Source of the DNA: Physocladia obscura
Taxonomy: Eukaryota > Chytridiomycota > Chytridiomycetes > Chytridiales > Chytriomycetaceae
Direction: 5' to 3'
Assembly (NCBI GenBank): GCA_027596945.1
Contig: JADGJH010000197.1
Span: forward strand, 4,875 to 25,715
DNA length: 20,841 nucleotides
The translations under genes were made by a program, and so were the position numbers. Shown one piece after another: positions 10,941 to 20,841 of the stretch. Under the pieces are notes generated by a model, which was not told the origin of the DNA, did no database searches, and worked only from the letters and a program-made list of their open reading frames with translations. Numbering within the stretch: position 1 is the stretch's first letter; every line of letters starts with the position of its first letter.

Positions 10941-12031
10941 TTAGCGTATGTATTTCACGTATATGGCAATTATAATGAGGATAATTAAAATAACAATTGT
11001 GCCGTATTGAATGAGGGCTCCTTTCGTGATTCTGAAATTAATTTCAATTAACCTCTTTGAAATTATTTTTTTTTTAAAACTCAACTGCCACTGCATTCCA
11101 CGCAGCACACCAGTTGATTGCAAAATCCAAGTATCCGCATTATTAAGCTGTGCGAAGAAGAAGAAGAAGAAGAAGAAGAAGAAAAAAAGGTGATGAAAAC
11201 AAAATAAAACAACGCAAAACAAAAAACACCAAACTGTATCCCGCGTTCTAATAATCTGTTCCCGTTGTTGATTCAAATCGCCAAGAGTACTAACACCAAT
11301 CGATTCTAGTTTTCGCAAATTTATTACTAAAATAATAATAAACAACTGGCCAATCACGAACCAGTTTCGTTTGCAATCCTATGAATATTGGTAAGCCTTT
11401 CCGTCCCGGCCTGCAAAGTTTCGGCGCCTTGAAGAAGCCTAACGCGTTGGGAATCAGCCCGATCATTGATTGAGATTGTTGTTGATCCAGAAAAAAGCTG
11501 AGCTCGGTCAGCAAGACCACCAGACGACGCTTTCTAAAACAGGAAGAGTTAGTTTTCAACTTTGGATTGGCGGCGAAGCAAATGTTTGAAAAATCGTGTA
11601 ATATTATCAACCTGAAGATCTTTGCGGGCGATTCGCAAAACTTCACGCGCTGCTCGGACGGCGGCAGTTGTTTTCAACTTTAGCGGCGTTGGTAACGTAT
11701 TGAGACGGAACTCCATCTCCGACACCTTTCAATTGAAAACGAGGGTTGAGTAAATGAGCCACCCTTTAGTGTAAGGTGAGTGGAGTGATTTGTGCTCACA
11801 ATCTCTTCCGCCTCCTCAATATCGCGGCCAGTCTGACTCAGCAGCAGCCGCCGCTCTGCATGTTATTTGAATATAAAACCTGGTATTCCAAAAAAGAATA
11901 ACAGTGTCACCTTGCAGAGACTCCGACGACACCAGTCGCGGTAACCGTGAGGCCAATTTTTCGCGGAAAGATGCACGAAGGGTTTCAAACTCTGCTTTGA
12001 GATGCTCGATTTCGGTGTTGGTTTTACTCAT
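10941..12031 (-). CDS. VTI1: Vti1-like Qb-SNARE (7 exons)
   Basis: Exons in transcript order: 12031-11911, 11855-11800, 11725-11612, 11533-11362, 11305-11235, 11147-11086, 11031-10941; 228 residues, the usual Vti1 length. The N-terminal helices (MSKTNTEIEHLKAEFETLR, ERRLLLSQTGRDIEEAEEI, EMEFRLNTLP) form the Vti1 Habc-type domain. The SNARE motif runs from about residue 128 to 198 (LLQGAETL, HRIANETESIGVSTLGDL, NQQREQIIRTRDTL) with zero-layer Gln168 aligned to yeast LRSQREQI. A single C-terminal membrane anchor covers about 205-224 (GTIVILIILIIIAIY). Known role: fusion of vesicles with endosomes, vacuole and Golgi. Reading through introns 5 and 6 is open by chance and would insert a poly-Phe run and a Lys/Ile stretch into the SNARE helix and anchor region, so both are spliced. 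The stop codon of CCT3, on the same strand, is only 95 bp upstream. Confidence 0.92.
11154..11183 (-). repeat. (GAA)10 / (TTC)10 microsatellite in Vti1 intron 5
   Basis: Ten perfect GAA units on the plus strand. In the transcript this is (UUC)10, ending 6 nt before the acceptor CAG of intron 11234-11148, so the repeat itself forms the polypyrimidine tract. Confidence 0.9.
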
Positions 12032-12126
12032 TTTGCAGTTGCAGAATTTGATTGTTTTTCGTTGCTCAAAAACAAGGTATTAAATACACGATACATCAGC
12101 GCATTAATCTGTCGTTGCCAGATAGC

Positions 12127-14294
12127 TTAGCCCTCACGTGGATCACCTTCTTCCGGCTCGCCTCCATCGCCACCTGCAGCTGGTGCGCCGCCGCCAGTCT
12201 CCTTCTTTCTTGACAGTCCAGAAACAATATCGTCAACTCGTAGCAACAAACACGCAGACTCAATCGCAGTCTTGATTGTCTGCGTCTTCACCGCCTGCGG
12301 CTCCCACACTCCATAATCCGTCATGTCCACGATTCCTCCGCTGACTCCATTGATTCCCCACGTGTGATGCCCTTCAGCATGCTTGGCCTATTTTTTAAAA
12401 AGATTAAAAAAGATACTCAGCAAAAATAAATAATAACAAATACCCTCAGCTGAGTCAGTGTCTTGATCGCGTTTCCGCCACAGTTTTGAACCAAAGTTCT
12501 TGGAATAACCTCCAAAGCTTCAGCAACAGCCTTGTATGGCCACTGCTCAACACCACTTAAAGTTTTTGCTTTTTCGCTCAGCATAACACTTAATGCCATC
12601 TCAGTAGCACCACCACCTGGACACAGCTTCGGCTCGAACATCACGTTCCGAGCGACACACATGGCGTCCATCAAGTTCCGGTCAATTTCTTGCAAAACAT
12701 CCTTGCTTGGGCCGCGAAGAACAATTGTGCAAGCTTTCGGGTCCTCGCATTTCACAAGGTACGTAAAGTACTCATCACCAATCTTACGCACCTCAAATAA
12801 ACCACACTTTGTTCCAACATCTTCTTCCTTCAAGTCTTCCACACGGTTCAGAATGGTCGCTCCAGTTGCACGTGCAACACGATGGTTATCTGTTTTACGA
12901 ATACGGCGTATTGCAGTGATTCCAGCTTTGTTAAAATAGTGTTGTGCGAGGTCGCTGACACCCTTTTCAGTGAAAACAAGATCCGGTTTCACTTTGATAA
13001 TATGATCACAGAGTTCCTTGACCTGCTCTTCTTCAATTTCCAGCAAACGGGCCCAGTGTGCTTCGTCAGTGACTTCGACATTGGTTTGCGACTCTCCCTT
13101 CTTGTACTCTAATGGACAATCCAAAAGCACGACACGCGGGTTCTCGATGCGGCGTCTCATCTGTCAACAAGCGAAACAAAAAAAAAGGCTTAAAAAAATT
13201 TTGAAAACCTGAAAGAAGATTTATACCTTTGGGTGTGTCACATCCTTGTTAATCATAATTCCATCCAAAACACAACTTTCTTCGATCTCGCCACCAGGAA
13301 TTTTCTCCACTCTGGCATATCTCTTGATGTCAACTTCAACTTTCTTTGCACCGCTTCCGCCATCAATATCCAAGCGAACGCATTTGACCGCATCGTAAGC
13401 AAGCGAACACATCAATTCGCTCCATTGCGAAACCATTTTTGTTCCAATCGATGACTTGATAAGCCGCAGCATTTCTTGTTTGTTTTCAGTGTCGACTGGA
13501 ACTGCAAAAGTATCTGTGAATGTAAGAGCGTCTTCCAGTGCTTTTTTGTAAGCTGCAATAATTGTGATTGGGTGGATTTGGCGGTCGAGAAAAGGAAGAG
13601 CCGCGGCAAGGACTTCACCAGCTTCAAAAAAATGAAAAATAAAAAAAATGAAGTTTAAAGATAAATTTGAGCCTGAACCGTAGAATAACAGGGATTAAAA
13701 GGTTCTCTTTCAGATTTGCGCATGTCCTTTTTGTTTTCTGCGTCAATACATACCGAGAATAATGACAGACGTTGTTCCGTCTCCAACTTCTTCGTCTTGT
13801 GTTCTCGAAAGTTCAATCATAGACTTCGCAGCTGGGTGTGCAACTTCAACTTCTCTCTGAAAAATGAGAGTAAGCTCGCCTAGAAAAACAGAGAAAAAAA
13901 TAATGCAGGCAAACCAAAATAGCGTTTCCGTCATTAGTCAAAACAATTCCACCCATTGGATCCAGAAGCATTTTCAGCATCGCACGAGGACCGAGACAAG
14001 TGCGAATAATATCGGCAACCGTCTAAAGACAAATATTTGAATACAATGCATGCGAAATATTCTCAAACATAAACACAAACCTTTGCAGCGTTGATGTTTG
14101 ACATTTGAGCTTTGCGACCAGTTTCGCGCTCCATGTTTGTATCTATTGCATGAAGAAGCAAAAAATTGTTGACCTCAGACAATGTTTGTTTTCGCTTTTT
14201 AGATTCAGACAAGCTCGGCTCGCGCAGATCAATTCTTGCGAATTCACGGTGGATATACTCAACTCATGACAATAACATTTGGACCGCTGTTCAT
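12127..14294 (-). CDS. CCT3: T-complex protein 1 subunit gamma (CCT3), 7 exons
   Basis: Exons in transcript order: 14294-14264, 14142-14081, 14022-13915, 13856-13754, 13621-13227, 13160-12444, 12387-12127; 558 residues, near the family norm of about 545. The first exon has only 31 nt; joining it gives [20 protein letters not shown], which matches the gamma-subunit start pattern PVLVLN...RE.GRK. Group II chaperonin motifs follow: [40 protein letters not shown], nucleotide-binding GDGTTS at 92-97, then [10 protein letters not shown] and the terminal [18 protein letters not shown]. The gamma-specific apical segment [20 protein letters not shown] is present. Known role: one of eight subunits of the cytosolic TRiC/CCT ring that folds actin and tubulin using ATP. 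The C-terminal tail is Gly/Pro/Glu-rich, slightly longer than usual. It diverges from the GRAM-domain gene. Confidence 0.96.
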
Positions 14295-15087
14295 TTTGTG
14301 AATGTGTTTAAGAAAAAGCTTTTTTTTTGAACAAGCTTTTTTTCCACCCCAAGAAGCTCTGAAAACCTTGATTTTTTTTTTGAAGGTATTTTCCCTCGGA
14401 GTTGCCGCTCGAACTTTATTGTCATTATTGAAAGTAAATTCTTTGACTAAAGTTCATCCCCAGACCTTGAAGTTGGCGTCCACGTGCCTGACAGCAGCTT
14501 AATGCACTACACACAATACACTAATTGCAGCTTGTCGGAAAGCATTGCCCTCCATTATTGTTTGTTCCCTCCATTCCTGTGCCTTCCACATGCCGCGCCT
14601 TGTCTGTCATCCGGTTCCTCTCCACCAGTTCCTCTTCTGAGATTCCACTCCCTCAAATTCTCTAGTAATTTCTTCCATACGTGTCATTCTCACTCCACTG
14701 CCTCCTAGGCCCAAAATTCTTCTCTTCTCCTAGAAACTGCGAGAAAAAAGCCACTCGGAAATAGGCTGCCAGCTGCTCCTTTCTCCAATTTTTCTCATTA
14801 TCTTCAGCTGGTGAAACTGCCAAACCATGAAAAATTTGAACTTGAAAACGCTAAAAGAAACTTGTTTACAGAGAATATAAATAAATGGCTTTTATTTTCA
14901 AAGGCAATAACGATGCTTACTCTTTTCATTTATTTATTTATTTTTAGTTCATTTATTATTTTCTTGTGGCGATGGAAGATGTTTTCCCAGTGAGACTTTG
15001 TAAGATAAATATGTTGAGTAGCAGCATGGGTGATTGGAGATATGGTGAAACATTTCTTGTTGATTTCATTTGTCAGAAGTTGAACTG
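14295..15087. other. Divergent promoter region of CCT3 and the GRAM gene, with pyrimidine-rich block
   Basis: This 793-bp spacer holds both promoters. Positions 14300-14400 have several T runs of 7-9 around a repeated AAGCTTTTTTT word (near 14317 and 14334). Positions about 14560-14730 form a C/T-rich block of higher GC than its surroundings, with no sizeable open frame on the minus strand and only a low-complexity 74-codon frame on plus. No TATA box or heat-shock element could be assigned with confidence. A 5' exon of the GRAM gene may be hidden near 14990. Confidence 0.5.
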
Positions 15088-17100
15088 ATGTCATCACACT
15101 TATCCAAAGCCAGTGAAGAGCATTTGGATGCCAAAACAATAACCACAGCTGCAACTACGATGAACAACAGCCCGATTCCGGGTGGATTTGTTGGTGCGTA
15201 ATGTCCCCTCTGTATTAATTAGTGCAATATCAATATTCTCTTCTGATTATTAATCGACAGAATATCCCTGTGCGTTGCTCACACAAACAAAGCCTTCATT
15301 CATAATCCAAGGACGTCTGCGCATTACACCATTGTCTGTAATTTTCTATGCAAATATTCTGGGCATTCTGAAAGAAGAGGTGCGACATTCTCCTCACTTT
15401 CACTAAGGAAAGACTTTTTGAACCTTGCTTTGAACTTGTACAGATCGAAATTAAGCTTAGCGATATTGTATCATTCAAGAAAAGTAAAACTGCTCTTATT
15501 TTCCCGACTGCAATAAAGATTCGCACAATGTCATCATCGGTGAGGATTCATTACTTCACCTGTCACATTGATTTGCTACAACAACGAATTCCAGTACACA
15601 TTTACGAACTTAGTTCAGCGTGATACTGCGTTTAATATTCTCGACAAGGTTGTCCGCTTGGTTCAGCAAGAAGTCAAAGACGGTCTCGACGAAACCAATC
15701 GCAAAATCGACTCCACAGACACAGCTTTTCATGAAAATGACATGCAAAGAGGTTCTTCCTCACAATTCGAGTATTATTCAACATCTAATTTCTCTTTGAG
15801 TCCGGAGACGGATCGAAGAATGTCAAGCACTTCCCAACAATCTTTCGCGGCAGATATTCGAAGTCAAAATATAACGCCTCCGTCTTCAATTGCACCATCG
15901 CAATCATCGTATGTCGATGCAAATGACCATATACCAGAATCGCTTGACGGATTCGCACAGAACGGTGGACTGTTAGACGGAGGATTCTCCATGAACGAAA
16001 TTTACGGCTCTCTCACGCCACAGCGTCGCACTTCCATTAGTATTGGATCGCGGATTAAAAGTGTATTGAGCAGTACACGCAGTCGGCAATCGAGTAGTGA
16101 GAACTTAAAAGGAAATATTAATTCCGAAACAACTTTGCCTGATCGAAGAAGTAACACTAGCGGTGGCTTTCAACCGAAAAGACCAGTATTTTGGAACTTA
16201 GACGGCCCAGAAGTTGATATCAATTCGCTTCGCCGTCGAACTGTTACGGCGTCGTCATCATACGTAACGACTCCTGAACCATCAATTCACCAACAACAAT
16301 ACAACGACGAGCAATTATCGTTTCCCGATAAACGCAGATCGACTATTGCAATCAGCAACTCTACTGCGCCGTCACTTGAAAGAAGATGGCGTCTTTCTCC
16401 ATCACCGCTGCCAGCGTTTTCAACTATGAAAGCCCCAGAACTCAATATCCAACAATATTCTATGGAAAAAACACCCTCAAAACTGTTAGTTGCATCAAAA
16501 TCAAAAAAAATTCCATCTCCCGATGATGAAACCTCGAGTGACGGGGCTGCCGCCGGCGGTAAAAGCCCTACCGAAAGTTTGACGGACAGCGAAAGCAGAA
16601 CAAATCGAAGTGGCTTTTTCCAAACATTCTCCGTGAGCACACCAGTGCCGCCAACATCAACATCGCGCGGTGTAATTCTTCCGAACCGACGTGGTGCACG
16701 TAGGATTGGTGGAACTGGAGGAACTGTGATGGCGCAGCGACGGCGATCATCAAGTCTTGGTCGCCATAATATATACCAAGAAGCGGCGGTGGAACTTGCT
16801 CGAATGGAAAAGGCCAAAAATGCAGCGACTGTGGCAGCAGCAACCGCAACAGGAGCAGCAGGAACAACTGCAACAGTAGCATCTGTCGATGATGGTGAAG
16901 ACCATGAAGTTCAGTCTATTTTGGCAGATATTGATGGAAATATAAGCGCAAGTAGCACTAATAATGGATCGATCGTAAGCATAGGCTTTGTAATTTTTGT
17001 TGTGCTCTTTTGTTTGTCTCTGCTTTTTGGAAGTCTGGTGCTATTGGTCAAAGTGAATAGGATTTTATTGCAACTGGAAACGGCTGCATTGCAGCATTGA
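15088..17100 (+). CDS. GRAM-domain protein with C-terminal transmembrane anchor (4 exons)
   Basis: Exons: 15088-15193, 15261-15379, 15444-15539, 15595-17100; 608 residues. A GRAM domain spans about residues 36-130: EYPCALLTQTKPSFIIQGRL, RITPLSVIFYANILGI, EIKLSDIVSFKKSKTALIFP, then TAIKIRT and YTFTNLVQRDTAFNIL. Roughly 430 Ser/Thr/Arg-rich, probably disordered residues follow, with many RRxS-type sites (QRRTSIS, KRRSTIA, QRRRSSSLGR) and an Ala/Thr run. A single hydrophobic segment at about 571-592 (GFVIFVVLFCLSLLFGSLVL) lies 16 residues from the end. GRAM domains are PH-like lipid or protein-binding modules; the GRAM plus tail-anchor layout recalls GRAMD2/3 and Lam-type contact-site proteins, but no VASt sterol-transfer domain is seen. 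An ER-plasma membrane tether is an inference. In-frame sequence stays open back to a TGA about 24 nt upstream of the ATG, and a CAG there could be an acceptor, so the start is uncertain. Confidence 0.82.
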
Positions 17101-17160
17101 AAAAAATTTACGGAAAATGAATAGAAAAATGTGAAAATTCGATTTTACAACCATTGTTTT

Positions 17161-18484
17161 TTACTCCATGAATGGGAATACTTTCACAGGCCCATGTAAA
17201 CAATCATCAGACATTGTACTTGTCTTGTCAGGCTCATAAGGCAAAGATTTCCATTGTTCAAACGTGAGTCTAGGACCTGTAATGTATCCTGCTCCTTGTC
17301 TTGAAGCAAGAAAGCCAAGTGCCTGATGGTAACAATTGTTGTCAATCTGCACAGAAGAAACATAACTATCGCATTCGCTCAATTGTCGAACCGCATTGAA
17401 AAAAGTTGACTTGTCGCTAGTATCCACAATGTTTTCCGATACTACAAAAGGAGCGTCAGTCATGTGTCCAAACACGAATCCAGCACAGTCATTATTGTTG
17501 GTGACGGTTTGATTTTTCCCGGAATGAGAAATGTAGTTATTTTTGGCAAATCCTGATCCGCCGATTTTGAATCCAGCGCTGCTGTTTTCGAAAAATGCGT
17601 TTTCAAGAACAACCATATTCGTTGCTGAGACGTTGTTATAGATTCCATGCTTGAATTTGTTGTCGCCATTAAAGGCAAACAAACAGTTTTTTATGTACGC
17701 GTTTGGCGCTTGGCAGAGAAGGCCATTTCCTTGGAAGTCAGCACGACTACTACCTTGACTTTCACTCCGTTGGTTATTGAATGTGACGAAACTGTTGGTC
17801 AGATTAAAATGTGTTCCAGCAAAATACTGGATCCCGTCACCAATATTCCGAGTTATAATGCAATTATGTACATCCACTGCTGCTTGTTTGCCGTTGATGG
17901 ATAATCCTCCGATGCCGGGATCGGTGTTTGAAATTGTGATGTTTCTGAGTTCGAATGTACGCGTATTGCCACCAATATAAAAACCCTTGACAATCACCAT
18001 GTTTTCATTGGACCATGATTCGGATCCGGGAACCTGTGTAAGTTCATTTGGCTGGGCAATAAGCAAACGTGACACAGTTTCAGTGGATGGAATCGTGGCG
18101 TGCCCTTGCAGAGTGATTCCTGAATACAGTGAACTTGTTATTTTGACCAACTCACTGTACAGACCAGGAAGGATATTTATTGTCGATGGTGCTGGCACAG
18201 CTTTTTGTAAGGCATAGCTGATTGTTTTGAACGGGGATTCCATTGAGCCAGATCCACTGTCTGAACCGTTTGGCGAAACCCACAAAAACATTCCTGTTGA
18301 AGAAATTGTTGATCCTTGCAGAACTGACTGAAGCGGCCCAAGAGAACCTGACAGTGTTTGGTTCATTTGCTGGATTTCTTCGCGAATTTAATAAGAAATA
18401 GTCGAACGGAAAACCCCTGCGACAGTTTCTTGACACAATTGGAAAAATGAAGGGATAGATTTTCGGAAGTACTGCTAGAATCAT
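17161..18484 (-). CDS. Secreted right-handed parallel beta-helix protein (2 exons, start inferred)
   Basis: The main exon is 18369-17161. It begins near FLWVSPNGSDSGSGSMESPF and FKTISYALQKA, the N-terminal motif of DUF1565/PbH1 beta-helix proteins, and continues with regular coil repeats such as FELRNITISNTDPGIGGLSI, AVDVHNCIITRNIGDGIQY, NGLLCQAPNAYIKNCLFAFN, VVLENAFFENSSAGFKIGG and FVVSENIVD. Several N-glycosylation sequons and cysteines fit an extracellular protein. An upstream 48-nt exon at 18484-18437 (MILAVLPKIYPFIFPI) with a 67-nt GTGTCA...CAG intron joins in phase 0 and supplies a hydrophobic leader, giving 418 residues; without it the protein starts at the ATG ending at 18366 and has no signal. 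Some beta-helix proteins are polysaccharide lyases or hydrolases, but no catalytic set is recognised here, so the function is unknown. It converges on the GRAM gene, 60 bp between stops. Confidence 0.72.
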
Positions 18485-19225
18485 TTCAAATGATTGATGT
18501 GTGATGAAAAAAATCGTAAAAAATGGTTGTCACAAATGAACTTTCAAATCTGTGCTTCGCGTTCAAATCCGCACCATAACATTTTTCCATAAAAAATAAA
18601 ATAAAATTGCAATTTCGCAAAATTAACTTTCAAACTTTGTAGACATATTTTTAGATGATATATTTCCTAAAATAAATCAAAATATCACTTAAAACTTTGT
18701 TGAAAATCGCTAAATTTTTTTCTTCTTCATGCCTCTCCATTACAGTCACCAACATGAACATCTATGATCACTTGGTTATGTTTGACGCATTTCTGGTAAA
18801 CTTTGAATTTTTTGTAAATTTTTTTTTTCAAGATTGGTCATCAAAATTTTTGCACTGTACCTTATTATTTCATGTGCCAGAAGTTCCAATTGCTAAACTC
18901 AAATTAATTGTATTTTTTGCAGTTGTCAAGTCAACAATCTGCCCTGCCCATTTGCCACAAATATATCTTCAATATCATCAGTTCCAGAAATACTTAGCAC
19001 CTAATTTTAATTATATTAAAAAAATCGTCATTATTAATGAAAATTTTAATTTTCAACCTCTTCAGCAAATGAAAGTTTACCGTATTTTGTTGGAGCTATA
19101 TGGAGCTACTATACAAGCTCAAATGGAGAAAAAAAGAATTGTTAATAAAGAGAGATTTTGATCCTTGAAAGGCATTGTCACTTATGATCTTTAGACAAAT
19201 ACACCTTTGGAGAACATTGGTGACA

Positions 19226-19247
19226 TCACATCAATGGGATGATGTGA
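19226..19247. repeat. 8-bp perfect inverted repeat, 6-nt loop
   Basis: TCACATCA at 19226-19233 pairs with TGATGTGA at 19240-19247. It stands just before the CAATTG-rich stretch. It may be chance in AT-rich DNA. Confidence 0.4.
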
Positions 19248-19557
19248 CAGTTTTCTGAAGGTATTTCAATGGCCCTTTTTACTGGTGCCATTTCATTGGT
19301 CCCTTTTCAATGGAATTCATCAATTCTGTTTGCCAATTGGACAAAATGGTCAATTGAACAAAATTGGAATTGAAATTTCTTCAATTACAAATGATAACAA
19401 TGAAAAATTGTTCATGGGAATTCTTATAACCAACAACAAGAATTTCAATGAACTGAATTGAAAAGATTTTATATAAATAAAGATATTTATTATTACATTG
19501 TGACAACTTATTTAAACACCTCCTGCCATTATTCCATTCATCCAAAAGCATGATACA

Positions 19558-19575
19558 TGTAAAGCGTTCTTTACA
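19558..19575. repeat. 7-bp perfect inverted repeat, 4-nt loop
   Basis: TGTAAAG at 19558-19564 pairs with CTTTACA at 19569-19575 around CGTT. Palindromic ACATGT words lie at both sides. No function is assigned. Confidence 0.35.
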
Positions 19576-19835
19576 ATGATCAATTGACACTACATGTGAA
19601 TACATGTAATTTAAATTGTATCTTCCTTACAATTAAAGTTAATGTATTGAAACAAATGAGAATTCGTTATATTGCATTATTGATGCTCTGTGAACGTGAA
19701 TGTGATATTGTTTTATTGTAATAATGGTCATGGTCAATTAGTTGACATTGAAGCAAAATAAAATAGATTGTAAATAGCAAATTATAAATGTAAATGTATA
19801 TTTATAGTATTTATTGTGTGTTCAACAACATTACA

Positions 19836-20525
19836 GACTTTCACAACTCACAATCAAGAAATTAATGAATGGATTAATTTCAATCACGTGACTGCAAATG
19901 ACCATGAATACAAAGACACTGCAGTATTTGATGACAAAAATGACCCAAATGAGTCCTTCTGCTTGAGTTTATTGGCAACAACATTATTGAAGGTGCCAAA
20001 AAAGTTTGCCCTAGAAATGCTGAACAAAACATTACTGTGAAATATATCATTAAGCAATTCCTAACAGATGACTTTTCTGAAACTATTAATTTTTCAACTA
20101 ACTCTGCTCAAACAGTCATGCAACAAATCCAATCCTTCTACAACACTCACTTGGAGGACAAAAACTTGGTAGTAACAAACTGGCTCAGCTGCACACAACC
20201 AGCCAGTGGCATCATTAAAACTTACTATCAAACCTATCAAAAATCCATGCCAAAATGGCTATGGACCCAAATTGTATGGAATATGTAAAATTACTTGAAA
20301 TCGAGCGCAATATGGTTGGAAATTCCACCCATACCACCATTCTTGTCACCGCACCCTCCAGTCTTCCTGGCAACAATGGCTACAAAAACAGTAGCTGTGG
20401 AAACATTTATAGCTGCGGCCCACCCTGTGGTAGTTACAGAAACTACAGCAGTGCAGGACATTGGGATTACCAGAACACCTGATGCAACCAACCATAATAT
20501 ACACCAGCAAATGTTTATATTCCAG
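19836..20525 (+). pseudogene. Frameshifted coding relic, possibly retroelement gag-like, or exon(s) of an unrecognised gene
   Basis: Coding-like sequence passes from one plus frame (19816-20040; contains VTANDHEYKDTAVFDDKNDP) to another (about 19954-20288; contains EFIGNNIIEGAKKVCPRNAE, KYIIKQFLTDDFSETINFST and KNLVVTNWLSCTQPASGIIK), then to frames reading MDPNCMEYVKLLEIERN and a Cys-containing CGPPCGSYRNYSSAGHW segment. The frame changes, absent start and in-frame stops fit a decayed gene. A helical segment followed by a Cys/Gly/His patch is reminiscent of Gag with a degenerate zinc knuckle, but this is weak. A good acceptor (AACATTACAG, ending about 19834) and a strong donor (CCA|GTAAGT, near 20525) also allow a real exon block of a gene continuing beyond the window. 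Confidence 0.3.
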
Positions 20526-20841
20526 TAAGTTTATCAAAAGCTTGATAGTAGACTTTAAGTTTGAGAGTTGAGAGAGTTTTTATTTGTTAAGATTCTACAA
20601 AAAAAGGAAATTCAGAGCCCTCTTTATAGCTTTTTTTGTACTTAGTATTTCAAATACATCTATTTCAAATAGCGTTTGAAATATCATTTCATATAGATCA
20701 GTATAACAGCATCTTTGGTTTTTCACTTCAATGAAAATATGTTTGAGAAAATCAAACAAATATAGTTTTTCTGTCATTGCTTATAACTCAAAATGATTGA
20801 TGTTATAGTGAATGGCAGTTGGTTCCTTCACTTAGTTTTTG

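Larger units (their letters stand above)
18485..20841. other. AT-rich region without a recognisable intact gene
   Basis: About 2.35 kb to the end of the window. It contains a 154-codon plus-strand open frame at 18697-19161 that resembles nothing I know and is rich in Phe, Ile and Lys. Positions about 19260-19390 hold recurring CAATGG, CAATTGG and CAATTGAA words. Small inverted repeats lie at 19226-19247 and 19558-19575. The coding-like relic at 19836-20525 is listed separately. The promoter of the beta-helix gene must lie in the first few hundred bases. Confidence 0.6.

Noticed and set aside
10941..11357. Continuous 138-codon minus frame with a poly-Phe run
   Set aside because: It is read-through of Vti1 introns; splicing restores the SNARE helix and membrane anchor at the family's usual length.
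16287..16817. 176-codon minus frame
   Set aside because: It is antisense to the well-supported GRAM gene and shows no domain.
18550..18585. tRNA B-box-like GTTCAAATCC
   Set aside because: No A box, acceptor stem or anticodon arm can be folded around it.

Overview
The window is nuclear DNA from a compact, AT-rich eukaryotic genome. Eight protein-coding genes can be read, most split by short GT-AG introns (about 54-132 nt, mostly 54-80). The gene set points to a zoosporic fungus such as a chytrid. A ThrE/PRM10-type exporter, a yeast-like Vti1 SNARE and a GH114 polygalactosaminidase fit fungi, and a KIF6-type kinesin implies a flagellum. This placement is inference; no rRNA or mitochondrial marker is present to test it.

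Layout. 1-1493 (-): 5' part of a ThrE/PRM10-like transporter, cut by the window start. 1494-2824: AT-rich spacer with a possible retroelement relic at 2057-2311. 2825-4127 (-): secreted GH114 glycosidase with a Thr/Lys-rich tail. 4128-5718: spacer between divergent genes. 5719-9048 (+): KIF6-family kinesin, 8 exons. 9074-10497 (+): secreted GH27 alpha-galactosidase, 5 exons, starting only 25 bp after the kinesin stop. 10941-12031 (-): Vti1-like Qb-SNARE, 7 exons. 12127-14294 (-): CCT3/TCP-1 gamma, 7 exons. 15088-17100 (+): GRAM-domain protein with a C-terminal membrane anchor, 4 exons. 17161-18484 (-): secreted right-handed beta-helix protein. 18485-20841: AT-rich, repeat-laden DNA with a frameshifted, possibly gag-like coding relic.

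The genes do not form one pathway. CCT3 (tubulin/actin folding), Vti1 (endosome/vacuole fusion) and KIF6 (axoneme) are housekeeping or flagellar genes. Three predicted secreted proteins (GH114, GH27, beta-helix) suggest extracellular carbohydrate processing. All exon joins were checked by hand for reading frame and family alignment, and every complete model sums to a multiple of three. I found no convincing tRNA, rRNA, CRISPR array or intact mobile element. The clearest leads beyond the named genes are the two coding relics, the very tight KIF6-GH27 junction, the GH114 tail, the GRAM-anchor protein and the beta-helix protein.
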